64,000 nt of DNA from Rhodanobacter sp. ANJX3. Lineage in GTDB: Bacteria; Pseudomonadota; Gammaproteobacteria; Xanthomonadales; Rhodanobacteraceae. Of this stretch, positions 8,667-17,345 are shown in pieces. The notes beneath the pieces were generated by a model. It made no database searches, was not told the DNA's origin, and was given only the letters and a program-made list of their open reading frames with translations. How positions within the stretch are numbered: the stretch's first letter is position 1; each line of letters starts with the position of its first letter. The stretch spans positions 1 to 64,000 of the forward strand of contig NZ_JACHCM010000011.1 of NCBI RefSeq assembly GCF_014200755.1. The letters are read 5' to 3'. A program made the translations under genes and the position numbers.

Positions 8667-10543
8667 TGACCGACGCCAAGGATTTGCTTCGCTTCATTAC
8701 CTGCGGTAGCGTCGACGATGGCAAGAGCACGCTGCTCGGTCGCCTGCTGTACGACGCCGGCATGGTACCCGACGACCAGCTCGCCGCTCTCACACGGGAC
8801 AGCCGCAAGCTGCACACCGAGCTCGGCGACGCGCTCGATTTTTCGCTGCTGACCGACGGCCTCGACGCCGAGCGCCAGCAGGGCATCACCATCGACGTGG
8901 CCTACCGCTACTTTCATACCGCGCGGCGCAGCTTCATCGTCGCCGACTGCCCTGGGCACGAGCAGTACACGCGCAACATGGCCACCGGCGCCTCCCACGC
9001 GGAACTCGCCGTGGTGCTGGTGGATGCGCGCAAAGGCCTGCTGACGCAGACGCGCCGGCACACTTATATATGTGGGCTGCTCGGCATCCGTCAGGTGGTG
9101 CTGGCGATCAACAAGATGGACCTGGTCGATTTCGATCAGGGTGTGTACGACGCCATCGCCGACGAGTATCGCGAACTGGCGCAGTCGCTCGGCATCGACC
9201 GCGTGCAATGTCTGCCGGTGGCCGCGCCGACAGGAGAAAATGTGGGCAGCCGTTCCGCGCGCATGCCTTGGTACGACGGCCCATGCCTGCTGGAGCTGCT
9301 CGAGTCGATCGACGTGGCGGCGGCGCAGGTCGGCGACTTCCGCATGCCGGTGCAGTGGGTGAATCGGCCGGATCAGTCGTTTCGCGGCTATGCCGGCACG
9401 ATTTGCGGCGGCAGCGTGACCCGCGGCGACGAGGTGGTGATTCAGCCAGGGACGCAAACCGCTCGGATCGAGCGCATCGTCGGCCCTGGCGGCGATCTGC
9501 CCAGCGCTTCGCGTGGGCAGGCGGTCACGCTGTGTCTCGATCGCGAGGTCGATGCCAGTCGTGGCGACGTCATTTCCACGGCGCTGCGCCCGGCACCGGT
9601 GGCCGATCAGTTCAACTGCCACGTACTGTGGCTGGGCGACGCGGTGATGCTGCCCAACCGTACCTATCTGCTGAAGATCGGCGCGCGCGAGGTGAATGCT
9701 CGCGTCATGTCGATCAAGTACAAGGTCGACGTCAACACACAGGCGAAGCTGGCGGCGCGTCTGCTCGAACTGAACGAGGTCGGCTACTGCACGATGGGGC
9801 TGGATGGCGATATAGCTTTCGAGGCGTTCGCGACCAATCCCACCCTCGGCGGTTTCATCCTGATCGACCGTCAAAGCAACGCCACGGTCGCCTGCGGCAT
9901 GCTCGACTATGCGCTGGGCCGTTCGTCCAACGTGCAGTGGCAGCATGTCGATATCGACAAGGTAGTACGCGGCAACAGCAAGGGACAGCGTCCGCTGTGC
10001 CTGTGGTTCACCGGGCTTTCCGGTGCCGGCAAATCGACCATTGCCAACCTGGTGGAAAAACGGCTGCACGCGCTGGGTTATCACACCTATCTGCTGGACG
10101 GCGACAATGTGCGCCACGGCATCAACAAGGATCTGGGTTTCACGCCCCAGGATCGTGTCGAGAACATCCGTCGCATCGCCGAGGTGGCGCATCTGATGGT
10201 GGATGCCGGGCTGATCGTGCTGGTGAGCGTGATTTCGCCGTATCGCAGCGAGCGGCGTTCGGCGCGCGAGCTGTTCGCCGAGGATGAGTTCATGGAAGTC
10301 TTCGTCGATACGCCGCTGGAGGAGTGCGAGCGGCGCGATGCAAAAGGCCTGTATCAGAAGGCGCGCGCGGGGCTGATCCGCAATTTCACCGGTATCGATG
10401 CGCCGTATGAGCGGCCCGAGTCGCCGGATGTGCACCTGCTTTCATCCGGTCGGCACGCCGAAAGTCTGGCTCAGCAGCTGAGCGAACAGCTGTTGGCCAG
10501 AATCGTTCCCTCCTACGATGACGAGGATGAACCGGCGCGTTAG
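8666..10543 (+). CDS. cysNC: Bifunctional sulfate adenylyltransferase subunit 1 / APS kinase
   Basis: 625 aa fusion. Residues 1 to about 430 are the CysN GTPase, which drives ATP sulfurylase. Its P-loop is [15 protein letters not shown], with [12 protein letters not shown] (G3) and INKMDL (G4), followed by EF-Tu-like beta-barrel domains. From about residue 440 the CysC APS kinase follows, with its own P-loop GLSGAGKST (about 450), [16 protein letters not shown] and the [19 protein letters not shown] end (here [16 protein letters not shown]). The fused form is usual in xanthomonads and rhizobia. Together with CysD it converts sulfate to PAPS in the cytoplasm. Confidence 0.97.
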   Translation: MTDAKDLLRFITCGSVDDGKSTLLGRLLYDAGMVPDDQLAALTRDSRKLHTELGDALDFSLLTDGLDAERQQGITIDVAYRYFHTARRSFIVADCPGHEQYTRNMATGASHAELAVVLVDARKGLLTQTRRHTYICGLLGIRQVVLAINKMDLVDFDQGVYDAIADEYRELAQSLGIDRVQCLPVAAPTGENVGSRSARMPWYDGPCLLELLESIDVAAAQVGDFRMPVQWVNRPDQSFRGYAGTICGGSVTRGDEVVIQPGTQTARIERIVGPGGDLPSASRGQAVTLCLDREVDASRGDVISTALRPAPVADQFNCHVLWLGDAVMLPNRTYLLKIGAREVNARVMSIKYKVDVNTQAKLAARLLELNEVGYCTMGLDGDIAFEAFATNPTLGGFILIDRQSNATVACGMLDYALGRSSNVQWQHVDIDKVVRGNSKGQRPLCLWFTGLSGAGKSTIANLVEKRLHALGYHTYLLDGDNVRHGINKDLGFTPQDRVENIRRIAEVAHLMVDAGLIVLVSVISPYRSERRSARELFAEDEFMEVFVDTPLEECERRDAKGLYQKARAGLIRNFTGIDAPYERPESPDVHLLSSGRHAESLAQQLSEQLLARIVPSYDDEDEPAR

Positions 10544-10593
10544 ATCGCCGACGTAAGCGGGTGCAACCCGTTGGCTGGATAGTGGGTGAGTGC

Positions 10594-11229
10594 ATGGCGT
10601 CGAGCCTTTCGAAAACTGCTGCGCAACGTATCGATCTGTCCGGTGCTGATATCACGCTGCATCCGGGGTGGCTGGCGTCGCACGAGGCCGACGCGCTGTA
10701 TGCGGACCTGCTGGAAAGCGTAGCCTGGGAGACGCACTACATAAAGCTGTTCGGCCGTGAGGTCGCTTCGCCGCGGTTGAGCTGCTGGATCGGCGACGCG
10801 GGTACGGGCTATACCTATTCGCGAACGCGCTTCGAGCCGCGGCCCTGGCCGGAATCGCTGGCCAGCTTGCGCGGTCGCCTCGAAACAGACTGCATGGCGT
10901 CCTTCAACAGCGTGCTGGCCAATTTCTATCGTGACGGCAGCGACTCGATGGGCTGGCACAGCGACGACGAGTCGGAGCTCGGCGCGCGACCGGTGATCGC
11001 CTCGCTGAGCCTGGGCGCCACGCGATCCTTTCGCCTTCGTCGCCGGTTGCCGCGTGGCGTTCGTGTACAGCGCGGCGACACGCTGTGCCTGCCGCTGACG
11101 CACGGCAGCCTGCTGCGTATGGCCGGCGATACGCAGCGGCTTTATCGTCATGAGATTCCCAAGACGCGGCAACCTATCGGCGGGCGGATCAACCTCACCT
11201 TTCGCTGGATCGATTCGAAACAGGATTGA
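10594..11229 (+). CDS. AlkB-like alpha-ketoglutarate-dependent dioxygenase
   Basis: 211 aa from the ATG at 10594. An in-frame GTG at 10561 would add 11 residues, but GGTGAG lies just upstream of the ATG. The protein resembles the AlkB family, Fe(II)/2-oxoglutarate enzymes that demethylate alkylated nucleic acid bases. The iron ligands are in MGWHSDDESELG (HxD, about residues 121-123), with a later His in DTQRLYRHEIPKT. An Arg pair suited to 2-oxoglutarate binding is in GGRINLTFRW near the end. SVLANFYRDGSDSMGWHSDD is the typical family core. It is the ALKBH2/3-like short type rather than the E. coli AlkB sequence. Confidence 0.85.
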   Translation: MASSLSKTAAQRIDLSGADITLHPGWLASHEADALYADLLESVAWETHYIKLFGREVASPRLSCWIGDAGTGYTYSRTRFEPRPWPESLASLRGRLETDCMASFNSVLANFYRDGSDSMGWHSDDESELGARPVIASLSLGATRSFRLRRRLPRGVRVQRGDTLCLPLTHGSLLRMAGDTQRLYRHEIPKTRQPIGGRINLTFRWIDSKQD

Positions 11230-11316
11230 ACACGTCGAAACGTGGCGCTTATGGTCGCCGCTTGGATTGCCCCGAGCAGGCGGCGATAATGCGTGACTTT
11301 CCCGCAGGCTGCCGTC

Positions 11317-12417
11317 ATGACCGACAAGACCGTACTCAATGCCACCCACCGCGCGCTGGGCGCCCGCATGGTCGACTTCGGCGGCTGGGACATGCCGATC
11401 AACTATGGCTCGCAGATCGAGGAACATCATGCGGTGCGTCGTGATGCGGGCATGTTCGACGTATCGCACATGACCGTGATCGATCTGCACGGCGCGCGCA
11501 CCCGCGAGTTTCTGCGCCACCTGCTGGCCAACAGCGTCGACAAGCTCAAGGTCGCCGGCAAGGCGCTGTACTCGTGCATGCTCAACGAGCGTGGTGGCGT
11601 GATCGACGATCTGATCGTGTACTACTTCGACGACTCGCATTTTCGTCTGGTAGTGAACGCCGCAACGCGCGCCAAGGATATTGCCTGGATCGAGCGGCAG
11701 GCGCGCGCTTTCGACGTGGAGGTGAAGGAACGCCCCGAGTTCGCGATGATTGCGGTGCAGGGTCCGAACGCGCGTGCCAAGGTGATCGGTTTGCTGCACG
11801 AGGCGGATCGTTTGCGTATCGAGAAGCTCGGCAAGTTTTCCGCTGCCGCCGCACAGGGGCCTCGCGGTATGCCGCTCTTCGTCGCCCGCACGGGCTACAC
11901 CGGCGAGGACGGTTTCGAGATCATCGTGCCGGAAGAACACGCCATCGCGTTGTGGGAGGCGCTGGCCAAGGCCGGCGTCGTTCCCGCCGGGCTCGGCGCG
12001 CGCGATACGCTGCGACTGGAGGCCGGCATGAACCTCTACGGTCAGGATATGGATGAGGACGTCTTGCCGTGGGAGGCCAATCTCGCCTGGACGGTGGCGC
12101 TGGACGAAGGACGCGACTTCATCGGGCGGGCCGCGCTCGAGGCGCAAAAAGCCGCAGGGGTTCCGCGCGCGATGGTCGGCCTGGTGCTCGACGACAAGGG
12201 CGTGCTGCGGCACGGTCAGAAGGTGCTCACGGCCCAGGGCGAGGGCGAGATTCTTTCCGGCAGCTTTGCCCCGACGCTCAACAAGGCGGTGGCGTTCGCG
12301 CGCATTCCCGCCGGTGATCCCGGCGACATCCGCGTGGATATCCGCGGCCGCGAGGTGCCGGTGCGTCTGGTGAAATATCCCTTCGTGCGCGACGGCAAGC
12401 CTTGCGAAGGTATCTGA
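11317..12417 (+). CDS. gcvT: Glycine cleavage system aminomethyltransferase (T protein)
   Basis: 366 aa from ATG 11317, close to the 364 aa of E. coli GcvT. An in-frame GTG at 11293 is less likely because the conserved family start [20 protein letters not shown] begins right after the ATG. It transfers the aminomethyl carbon from the H protein to tetrahydrofolate and releases ammonia. Family segments are [31 protein letters not shown] and [19 protein letters not shown]. It is followed after 100 bases by gcvH on the same strand; gcvP is not in the window. The 87-base gap upstream is too short for a tandem glycine riboswitch, and none was seen. Confidence 0.96.
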   Translation: MTDKTVLNATHRALGARMVDFGGWDMPINYGSQIEEHHAVRRDAGMFDVSHMTVIDLHGARTREFLRHLLANSVDKLKVAGKALYSCMLNERGGVIDDLIVYYFDDSHFRLVVNAATRAKDIAWIERQARAFDVEVKERPEFAMIAVQGPNARAKVIGLLHEADRLRIEKLGKFSAAAAQGPRGMPLFVARTGYTGEDGFEIIVPEEHAIALWEALAKAGVVPAGLGARDTLRLEAGMNLYGQDMDEDVLPWEANLAWTVALDEGRDFIGRAALEAQKAAGVPRAMVGLVLDDKGVLRHGQKVLTAQGEGEILSGSFAPTLNKAVAFARIPAGDPGDIRVDIRGREVPVRLVKYPFVRDGKPCEGI

Positions 12418-12517
12418 AATCCACGTCCGGGCTGGTTCAGTCGCCGGACGTTTTGCGCTGCGCCGTATGCGGCTAGAATCCACCCATCCCCCTGCTACCC
12501 AACCACTGGACCCGATC

Positions 12518-12913
12518 ATGAGTGAGATTCCCGGCGATCTGAAATTTCTCAAGTCCCACGAATGGGCCCGCGTCGAAGACGACGGCCTGGTTCGCGTGGG
12601 TATCTCCGACCATGCCCAGAGCCAACTTGGCGATCTGGTGTATGTCGAGCTGCCGGAAGTCGGTGCCGACATCAAGGCGGGTACCGGCGCTGCCGTGGTC
12701 GAGTCGGTGAAGGCGGCATCGGACATCTATTCGCCGATCTCCGGTGAAGTGGTCGAGGTCAACGAGATCCTCAGCGACAAGCCGGAGACCATCAACGAAG
12801 ACGCCTACGGCGACGGCTGGATATTCCTGGTCCGACCCAGCGACCGCGCCGAGCTCGACGAGCTGCTCGATGCCAACGAATACGAAGAGCTGGTCGAGAA
12901 CGAAGATCACTGA
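12518..12913 (+). CDS. gcvH: Glycine cleavage system H protein
   Basis: 131 aa from ATG 12518. H protein is the lipoyl carrier that shuttles the aminomethyl group between GcvP, GcvT and lipoamide dehydrogenase. The lipoylated lysine is K65 in [14 protein letters not shown]. The start [16 protein letters not shown] and the end [12 protein letters not shown] are typical. A strong intrinsic terminator follows the stop at once, so gcvT-gcvH is a complete two-gene unit. Confidence 0.97.
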   Translation: MSEIPGDLKFLKSHEWARVEDDGLVRVGISDHAQSQLGDLVYVELPEVGADIKAGTGAAVVESVKAASDIYSPISGEVVEVNEILSDKPETINEDAYGDGWIFLVRPSDRAELDELLDANEYEELVENEDH

Positions 12914-12930
12914 ATCTTCGCTTTCGCGTC

Positions 12931-12967
12931 AAAGATCAACGGCCGCCTTTGCGGCCGTTGATCTTTT
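12931..12967 (+). terminator. Intrinsic terminator after gcvH
   Basis: A perfect 16-bp stem (12931-12946 with 12951-12966) closes over a four-base CTTT loop and ends in a T run. It begins 18 bases after the gcvH stop. Confidence 0.93.
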
Positions 12968-13386
12968 CGAACACTCGATTTCTCGATCACGCAAAACGAA
13001 GCTATCGAGCGGCTGCGACGGACAGTGGGCTGGTCGATAGGAAGAAGGTGTCGAGCCGAAAAATTTTCACACTCACGCATGCGATGGACGGCTCGTCGAT
13101 TCCATCTCCAGATGACACATCGCGACGGCAAAAACATCGCCGATCGGCGCGAAGATTTCTCTTCGACGGGTTCACCCGCGGACGATCGGCAGGCTCCTTC
13201 GCGTCCGCTTCGAGCGAAGCGTCGGCCTTCAGAAACGAAAAATTCTGGCTCGACAAAAATATATTTTCGTCATGCCAGTGGCGTCCCGTTCATGTCCGCG
13301 GCGGCGATCGGATGGAAAAATTTGCGCGCTATTTTCAAGGCATTGAAATACCTTGATTTTGATCCGGAAAGAGAAGTTTTGTATTA
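12968..13386 (+). other. Intergenic region with a possible small RNA or small ORF
   Basis: About 420 bases between two rightward terminators (gcvH's at 12931-12967 and another at 13387-13410), so some transcript should start here. The only sizeable candidate is an ORF from 13025 to 13387 (120 codons) whose stop touches the second terminator. Its codon third positions are not GC-rich like those of neighbouring genes, and its product is not recognised. The last 90 bases are AT-rich and include a TCAAGG/CCTTGA inverted repeat near 13335-13355. Either a small RNA or an orphan short gene is possible. Confidence 0.35.
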
Positions 13387-13410
13387 AAACCCTTTGAAAC
13401 AAGGGTTTTT
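13387..13410 (+). terminator. Intrinsic terminator with no clear gene upstream
   Basis: AAACCCTT (13387-13394) pairs with AAGGGTTT (13401-13408) over a six-base loop and runs into TTTTT. It is oriented rightwards and separates whatever is transcribed from 12968-13386 from the metJ promoter region. Confidence 0.75.
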
Positions 13411-13444
13411 GATGTCTTCGCGTATTTGAATGAAAACATTGTAT

Positions 13445-13460
13445 GGACGTCTGGACGTCC
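13445..13460 (+). promoter_or_regulatory. Tandem MetJ boxes upstream of metJ (autoregulation)
   Basis: GGACGTCT (13445-13452) and GGACGTCC (13453-13460) abut directly, matching the MetJ octamer AGACGTCT at 7/8 and 6/8. With flanks the site is almost a perfect palindrome, ATGGACGTCTGGACGTCCAT. It lies 156 bases before the metJ start, between a weak TTGTAT and TAGGAA that could serve as -35 and -10. MetJ is known to bind tandem octamers co-operatively with SAM and to repress its own gene in enterobacteria. Confidence 0.75.
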
Positions 13461-13615
13461 ATAGGAATATTTGTCTATGCCTCCGGAAGCGTTGGTGTGC
13501 CGGGGTTTGAGGGGGCTACAAAGGGGGTGAAGTGGATTGATTTCATGGCTAAAATCAATTGACAGCTGAAATCTTCAGGGATAGCTTTCGCAACAGATCA
13601 CGGGGAATGTGCGTT

Positions 13616-14128
13616 ATGGCAACAGCAAAATTCATTAAGCCGTATGTCGAGCACGGTGAAAAGGCAAACGCGGTACGCAAGATCACCGTCTCGATTCCGC
13701 TGCATGTTTTGCGGCGGCTTTCCGATTTGCGTACACACCGTCAAGTGAACAACCTTCGGCACGCTACCAACAGCGACTTGTTGGTTGAGGCGTTCCTGCA
13801 CGCTTTTACTGGGCAACCACTGCCAACTGATGAGGAGCTGAGACGAACTATGGCCACTGCCAAAAAAACCACCGCAAAGAAACCGGCCGCCAAAAAGGCT
13901 GCCAAAAAATCCACCGTAAAGAAGGTTGCTGTCAAAAAGACCGCCACCAAGAAAGCCGCCGTGAAGAAAGTCGCCGCCAAGAAGGCTGTGAAGAAGGCGG
14001 TAAAGAAGGTTGCTGCCAAGAAGCCGGCAGCGAAGAAGGTTGCCGCCAAGAAGCCGGCTGCCAAGAAAGCCGTGAAGAAAGCTGCACCGGCCAAGGTGGT
14101 CAAGGCCACCAAGACCTCCAAGAAGTAA
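13616..14128 (+). CDS. metJ: Methionine repressor MetJ with a lysine-rich histone H1-like C-terminal tail
   Basis: 170 aa. Residues 1-77 are a clear Met[21 protein letters not shown], then [20 protein letters not shown] and [14 protein letters not shown], with the ribbon Lys and Thr (RKITVSIP) that contact DNA in the E. coli protein. E. coli MetJ is 105 aa. Here its last roughly 28 residues are replaced, without a frameshift, by 93 residues holding 37 Lys, almost all the rest being Ala, Val, Pro and Thr, with no acidic or aromatic residue. KK doublets recur about every five residues ([15 protein letters not shown]). This looks like a bacterial H1/AlgP-type DNA-binding tail. An internal ATG at 13850 ([11 protein letters not shown]) could make the tail alone. 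Tandem MetJ boxes upstream suggest autoregulation. Confidence 0.9.
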   Translation: MATAKFIKPYVEHGEKANAVRKITVSIPLHVLRRLSDLRTHRQVNNLRHATNSDLLVEAFLHAFTGQPLPTDEELRRTMATAKKTTAKKPAAKKAAKKSTVKKVAVKKTATKKAAVKKVAAKKAVKKAVKKVAAKKPAAKKVAAKKPAAKKAVKKAAPAKVVKATKTSKK

Positions 14129-14507
14129 GCAAGGCAACACGTACACCAATAAAACTAGGTCATCGATACTTCTTTCCCCGCGGTGCCCAGCGCGGGGAAA
14201 GCACTTCGAAAAGATTCGTCCCGGCTTGCCGGGACGCTTCGTTTCAGGAGTCTGAAACATCCAGCGACCCCTGTTGGGGGCTGACAGGTTCCATGCGATC
14301 GCGGGAACCACGCGGTGGCGGCGTAAGGCGAATCGTCTTGGGTGGTTTGGCGCGGCCGCTTCGGCCTTACGCTGAGAGCACTCGCTATTTGCCGTGCTGC
14401 CTCATTGGGGTTACCTTTCACACATCCGCGCCGCGACCCGTCAGGGGACTGGTCGCTCCTACAGGGGGAAAAGCGCGGGTATCTATTCGATACCCAAGCG
14501 AGAGACC
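14129..14507 (+). other. Hairpin-rich intergenic region between metJ and the TonB-like gene
   Basis: 379 bases without a convincing gene. Hairpins occur in series: an 11-bp stem at 14172-14201, a 9-bp stem at 14217-14236, a GACCCC/GGGG stem near 14263-14280, a GCGTAAGGC/GCCTTACGC pair (14321-14329 with 14364-14372), a GCGACC/GGTCGC pair near 14431-14453, and GGGTATC/GATACCC at 14477-14495 just before the TonB-like start. The first two probably end the metJ transcript, though neither has a T run. The later ones may form a structured leader. Confidence 0.55.
14172..14201 (+). terminator. Strong hairpin downstream of metJ
   Basis: An 11-bp perfect stem, CTTTCCCCGCG with CGCGGGGAAAG, closes over an eight-base loop 43 bases after the metJ stop. 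There is no T run, so it may be an RNA-stabilising or factor-dependent end rather than a classical terminator. Confidence 0.5.
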
Positions 14508-15551
14508 ATGGATACCCGATACTTACTCGATACGCGTCGTCGTGCGCGCGGGGCTGCGAAGCCCCTGGTTGTTGCCGTCATTGTTGTACTCGCCGTACTG
14601 GTGATCGGCGCGTGGTTTCTGATCATCAAGCCGCATCAGGAGATGATGGCGGAGGATGCCGGAGGCCGCCCGTCCGCACTGATCGCGCCGTCGCCTGGAG
14701 CAGCCCCGACGCCACCGGCGAATGTGGCATCCATGGACGTCAACCAGCTGCTCGATGAAGCGCGCCGGGCCATCAACGAACAGCGCTATCTCGCGCCAGC
14801 GGGAAACAACGCGTTCGAATTCTATCTACGCGTATTGGCCAAGCAACCGGGCAATCAGGTGGCGGCCGATGCGTTGCGTGAAACGTTCCCGTATGCGGCG
14901 ACATCCGCGGAGCAGGTGATCAACGCCCGCGACTTCAACGAATCCCAACGTCAGATCGATCTGTTGGCCAAGGCCGACCCGGCCAACTTCACTTTGACCA
15001 TTCTGCGTTCCAAGCTCGACGCTCAGCGCAAGCTGCAGGACAAGCAAGAGCAGCAGGCGATCGATCAGCAGAAGGCGCAGCAGCTGGCGGCGCAGAGGGC
15101 CGCCACAGAAAAGGCCGAAGCGGACAAGCTGGCTGAGCAGCAGAAAGTTCAGGCCGCCGAAACGGCGCAGCTGAGGACGCGCCAGGCTAGTGCGGCGACG
15201 CAACCGGCCCAGCAGCAGGCCATAGTGGCAGCGCCGACGGCTGCCGGCCAGAGCGAGCGCGCCGCGGCTGGCGCTATCGGGAAAACCAGTGAGGCGGTTC
15301 TGGTGAAGGGTGCCGAGCCCGTGTATCCGCAGAGCGCATTGCGCGCTCACCAGGCCGGCTGGGCTGTGGTGGCATTCACCATCGATCCCAATGGCCGCAC
15401 CAGTGACGTCCACGTTACGAACTCTCAGCCCAGGCACGTATTCGATCGTGCCGCCATCGATGCGGTGACGCGTTATCGTTTTACTCCGGCGATGAAAAAC
15501 GGAGAGCCTGTCGCCAGTACGCGAGAGCAAAGAATCGAGTTCAACCTCTGA
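14508..15551 (+). CDS. TonB-family energy transducer-like protein
   Basis: 347 aa from ATG 14508. A basic N-terminus is followed by one membrane span (VVAVIVVLAVLVIGAWFLII, about residues 21-40). The periplasmic middle holds a Gln/Ala/Lys-rich coiled-coil-like stretch from about 165 to 235 (QEQQAIDQQKAQQLAAQRAA). The end is a TonB C-terminal domain: AEPVYPQSALRAHQAGWAVV, then DVHVTNSQPRHVFDRAAIDA and RYRFTPAMKNG. TonB proteins pass proton-motive force to outer-membrane receptors; a large receptor is encoded at 43.6-46.6 kb. No exbB or exbD is adjacent. The coiled-coil linker replaces the usual Pro-rich one, so partner and role are uncertain. Confidence 0.82.
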   Translation: MDTRYLLDTRRRARGAAKPLVVAVIVVLAVLVIGAWFLIIKPHQEMMAEDAGGRPSALIAPSPGAAPTPPANVASMDVNQLLDEARRAINEQRYLAPAGNNAFEFYLRVLAKQPGNQVAADALRETFPYAATSAEQVINARDFNESQRQIDLLAKADPANFTLTILRSKLDAQRKLQDKQEQQAIDQQKAQQLAAQRAATEKAEADKLAEQQKVQAAETAQLRTRQASAATQPAQQQAIVAAPTAAGQSERAAAGAIGKTSEAVLVKGAEPVYPQSALRAHQAGWAVVAFTIDPNGRTSDVHVTNSQPRHVFDRAAIDAVTRYRFTPAMKNGEPVASTREQRIEFNL

Positions 15552-15569
15552 TCGAAGATTCAGGGTGGG

Positions 15570-15601
15570 AAAGAACGGTGCAGAGATGCGCCGTTCTTTT
15601 T
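15570..15601 (+). terminator. Intrinsic terminator between the TonB-like gene and the serine hydrolase
   Basis: AAAGAACGG (15570-15578) pairs with CCGTTCTTT (15591-15599), followed by a T run. It sits in the 66-base gap between two converging genes. Confidence 0.85.
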
Positions 15602-15617
15602 GGTATTTGCTGCGGAA

Positions 15618-16907
15618 TCAATGCGGCTTTCGAGCTTTGCGGGGCTTGCCGCTTTTCTTTGTTGTAGCTCCTGGCGCGGTGGCGCTCTCGATGCCCGCCC
15701 AATCGACGTGCGGCAGCCCCAGCAGGTTGTCGAACACCATGGGCATGAGTCCGCTGGGCACTGGACCGGTCGAGTTCCACAGAGTCACCACGCCAGCGCG
15801 GTACTTCGGAAAGAAGCCGATCATGGTGCGATAGCCGGCCACGGCGCCGGCGTGATAGATCAGCGTTTCGCCGCCGTAATTGTAGACACGCCAGCCCAGC
15901 GCGTAGTACGCGGATTTCAGTCGCGCGCTGCGCCAGGGTGTGGCGCGCAGTTCGGTCGGTGTGACCACGCCGGGTGTGTGCAGCACATCGAGCAGGGATT
16001 GGGGAAGGACGTCCGGACGTGCGCCCATTTGCGCGGCCAACCACTTTTCCATATCGTGCAGGCTGGCGTTGACGCCGGCCGCTGGCGCGACGCGGTAATA
16101 GGTTTCCGTGGGCTCGAACGGGATCCAGCCGTTTGCCGAGGGTCGGTGCGGCCGTGCCCAGCTCGGGCTGGATTCCAGCGCAGCCAGGCCGTAGCTCGCC
16201 GTGGTCATGCCCAGCGGATAAAAGATGCGCTTGTCGACCAGGCGATAGAAAAAGTCGCCGGTGCGCGCCAGCACGATGTCGCCGATCATGCCGAAGGCCA
16301 CGTTCTGATAGCCGTAGCACTGGCCCACGCCACAGGCCATGTCCACTTCATCGAGCTTGCGCACGAGCTCTTCGTAGGACACCTCGCCTTCGAGCATGCT
16401 GTCGTAGGTGTTGCGCGGCAGACCGAGGCGCTGGCCGAGGATGTCGCTCACCGTCGCTTGCGCGCTCGCCTGCGCGTCCTTGAGCTTGAAGTACGGCAGC
16501 ACATCGACCAGCTTGGTATCCCAGCTCAGCTTGCCGTCCTGGACCAGCAGGCCCGTCAGCGCGGTGGCAAACGCTTTGGACAGCGAGGCGAGTCGAAATA
16601 CGGTGTCGGGTGTGATCGGCTTTTGCGTCGACACGTCGGCGTAGCCGACGGTGCGTTCCAGTACGACCTTGTCATCGATCACCACCGCGGTCGCCAGGCC
16701 AGCCACTGCGTCACTCTCGGCGAGCCGATCGAGCCAGCGTTGATAGTCGGCCAGCGTGTCTTTGATACGTGCAGCCGGCAGGTTCTGCTCGACCGCTGCA
16801 CCAGTGGCGACTTTCGGCGGCGCGGTGACGGCAGGCTGGGCGATCACCGCGGGGCTCGCCAATGCGCCTATGCTCGCGATCAGCAAAAAACACTTTTTCA
16901 AAGGCAT
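15618..16907 (-). CDS. Serine hydrolase of the class C beta-lactamase family
   Basis: 429 aa with an N-terminal signal peptide (KKCFLLIASIGALASPAVIA, cleavage near residue 23), so it is probably periplasmic. The three family motifs are present: SxxK in RLASLSKAFATAL (about residue 110), YxN in QCYGYQNVAFGMIG, and an HxG version of the KTG motif in IYHAGAVAGYRT. This combination is typical of esterase or D-aminopeptidase members rather than true AmpC beta-lactamases. A short basic tail (TTKKSGKPRKARKPH) ends the protein. It is transcribed alone, divergently from the transporter at 17.3 kb. Confidence 0.88.
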   Translation of the reverse strand: MPLKKCFLLIASIGALASPAVIAQPAVTAPPKVATGAAVEQNLPAARIKDTLADYQRWLDRLAESDAVAGLATAVVIDDKVVLERTVGYADVSTQKPITPDTVFRLASLSKAFATALTGLLVQDGKLSWDTKLVDVLPYFKLKDAQASAQATVSDILGQRLGLPRNTYDSMLEGEVSYEELVRKLDEVDMACGVGQCYGYQNVAFGMIGDIVLARTGDFFYRLVDKRIFYPLGMTTASYGLAALESSPSWARPHRPSANGWIPFEPTETYYRVAPAAGVNASLHDMEKWLAAQMGARPDVLPQSLLDVLHTPGVVTPTELRATPWRSARLKSAYYALGWRVYNYGGETLIYHAGAVAGYRTMIGFFPKYRAGVVTLWNSTGPVPSGLMPMVFDNLLGLPHVDWAGIESATAPGATTKKSGKPRKARKPH

Positions 16908-17345
16908 GGTTTTTTTGGTTTCATGCGGCGAACGAGCGGTCCGCGATTGGATGATATGACGCGTATGGGCGTCGGAATCGACTTCTTATTTCTTTGATTG
17001 TCTAGCACTGGATGTCAGTCCACAACGGATAGGACGGTTTTTTGCGTTAGCCGGCAAAGGCGTCGATGTAACGCGGCGCCGAACCCTGTGTGGACGCCCT
17101 TGTTTCGGAGCGCGCGCGCTCTGCCTTGAGCTTTGACATAAAGAGCCGGCCTTGGTTCGTCGCCATCGCCACACCGAAGCCGACACGCGCGTCCGGCATC
17201 TGGCCAACGTGCGTCAATCGTCCCGAAAGAAACAGCGGCGTCGACAAGCGTGTTTTTGCGTTGCTTTGTCTGTCTACCTTCACGCATATCCGTTGGAGCG
17301 CGATCTGCGCGTGCTAGTCTTTTTGCGAACGCCCTGGATAAGCCC
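16908..17345. other. Divergent intergenic region, no gene seen
   Basis: 438 bases between the serine hydrolase and the nucleotide-transporter-like gene. Overlapping short ORFs on both strands have no recognisable product. It presumably contains both promoters. No repeat, riboswitch or terminator was recognised. Confidence 0.5.

Noticed and set aside
8657..10435. 592-codon open frame antisense to cysNC, with similar long antisense frames over fusA (47291-49093) and prfC (41880-43637)
   Set aside because: They mirror highly conserved genes on the other strand, are Arg/His/Gln-rich with no recognisable domains, and are the usual shadow frames of GC-rich coding DNA.
11230..11316. Possible glycine riboswitch before gcvT
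   Set aside because: The gap is only 87 bases and shows none of the conserved glycine aptamer segments.
16007..16022. GGACGTCC followed by GGACGTGC, a MetJ-like tandem
   Set aside because: It lies deep inside the serine hydrolase coding sequence (encoding part of RPDVLP), far from any start, so chance codon use explains it.
16908..17345. Short ORFs on both strands between the serine hydrolase and the transporter
   Set aside because: They overlap each other, show no family resemblance and have unconvincing starts.
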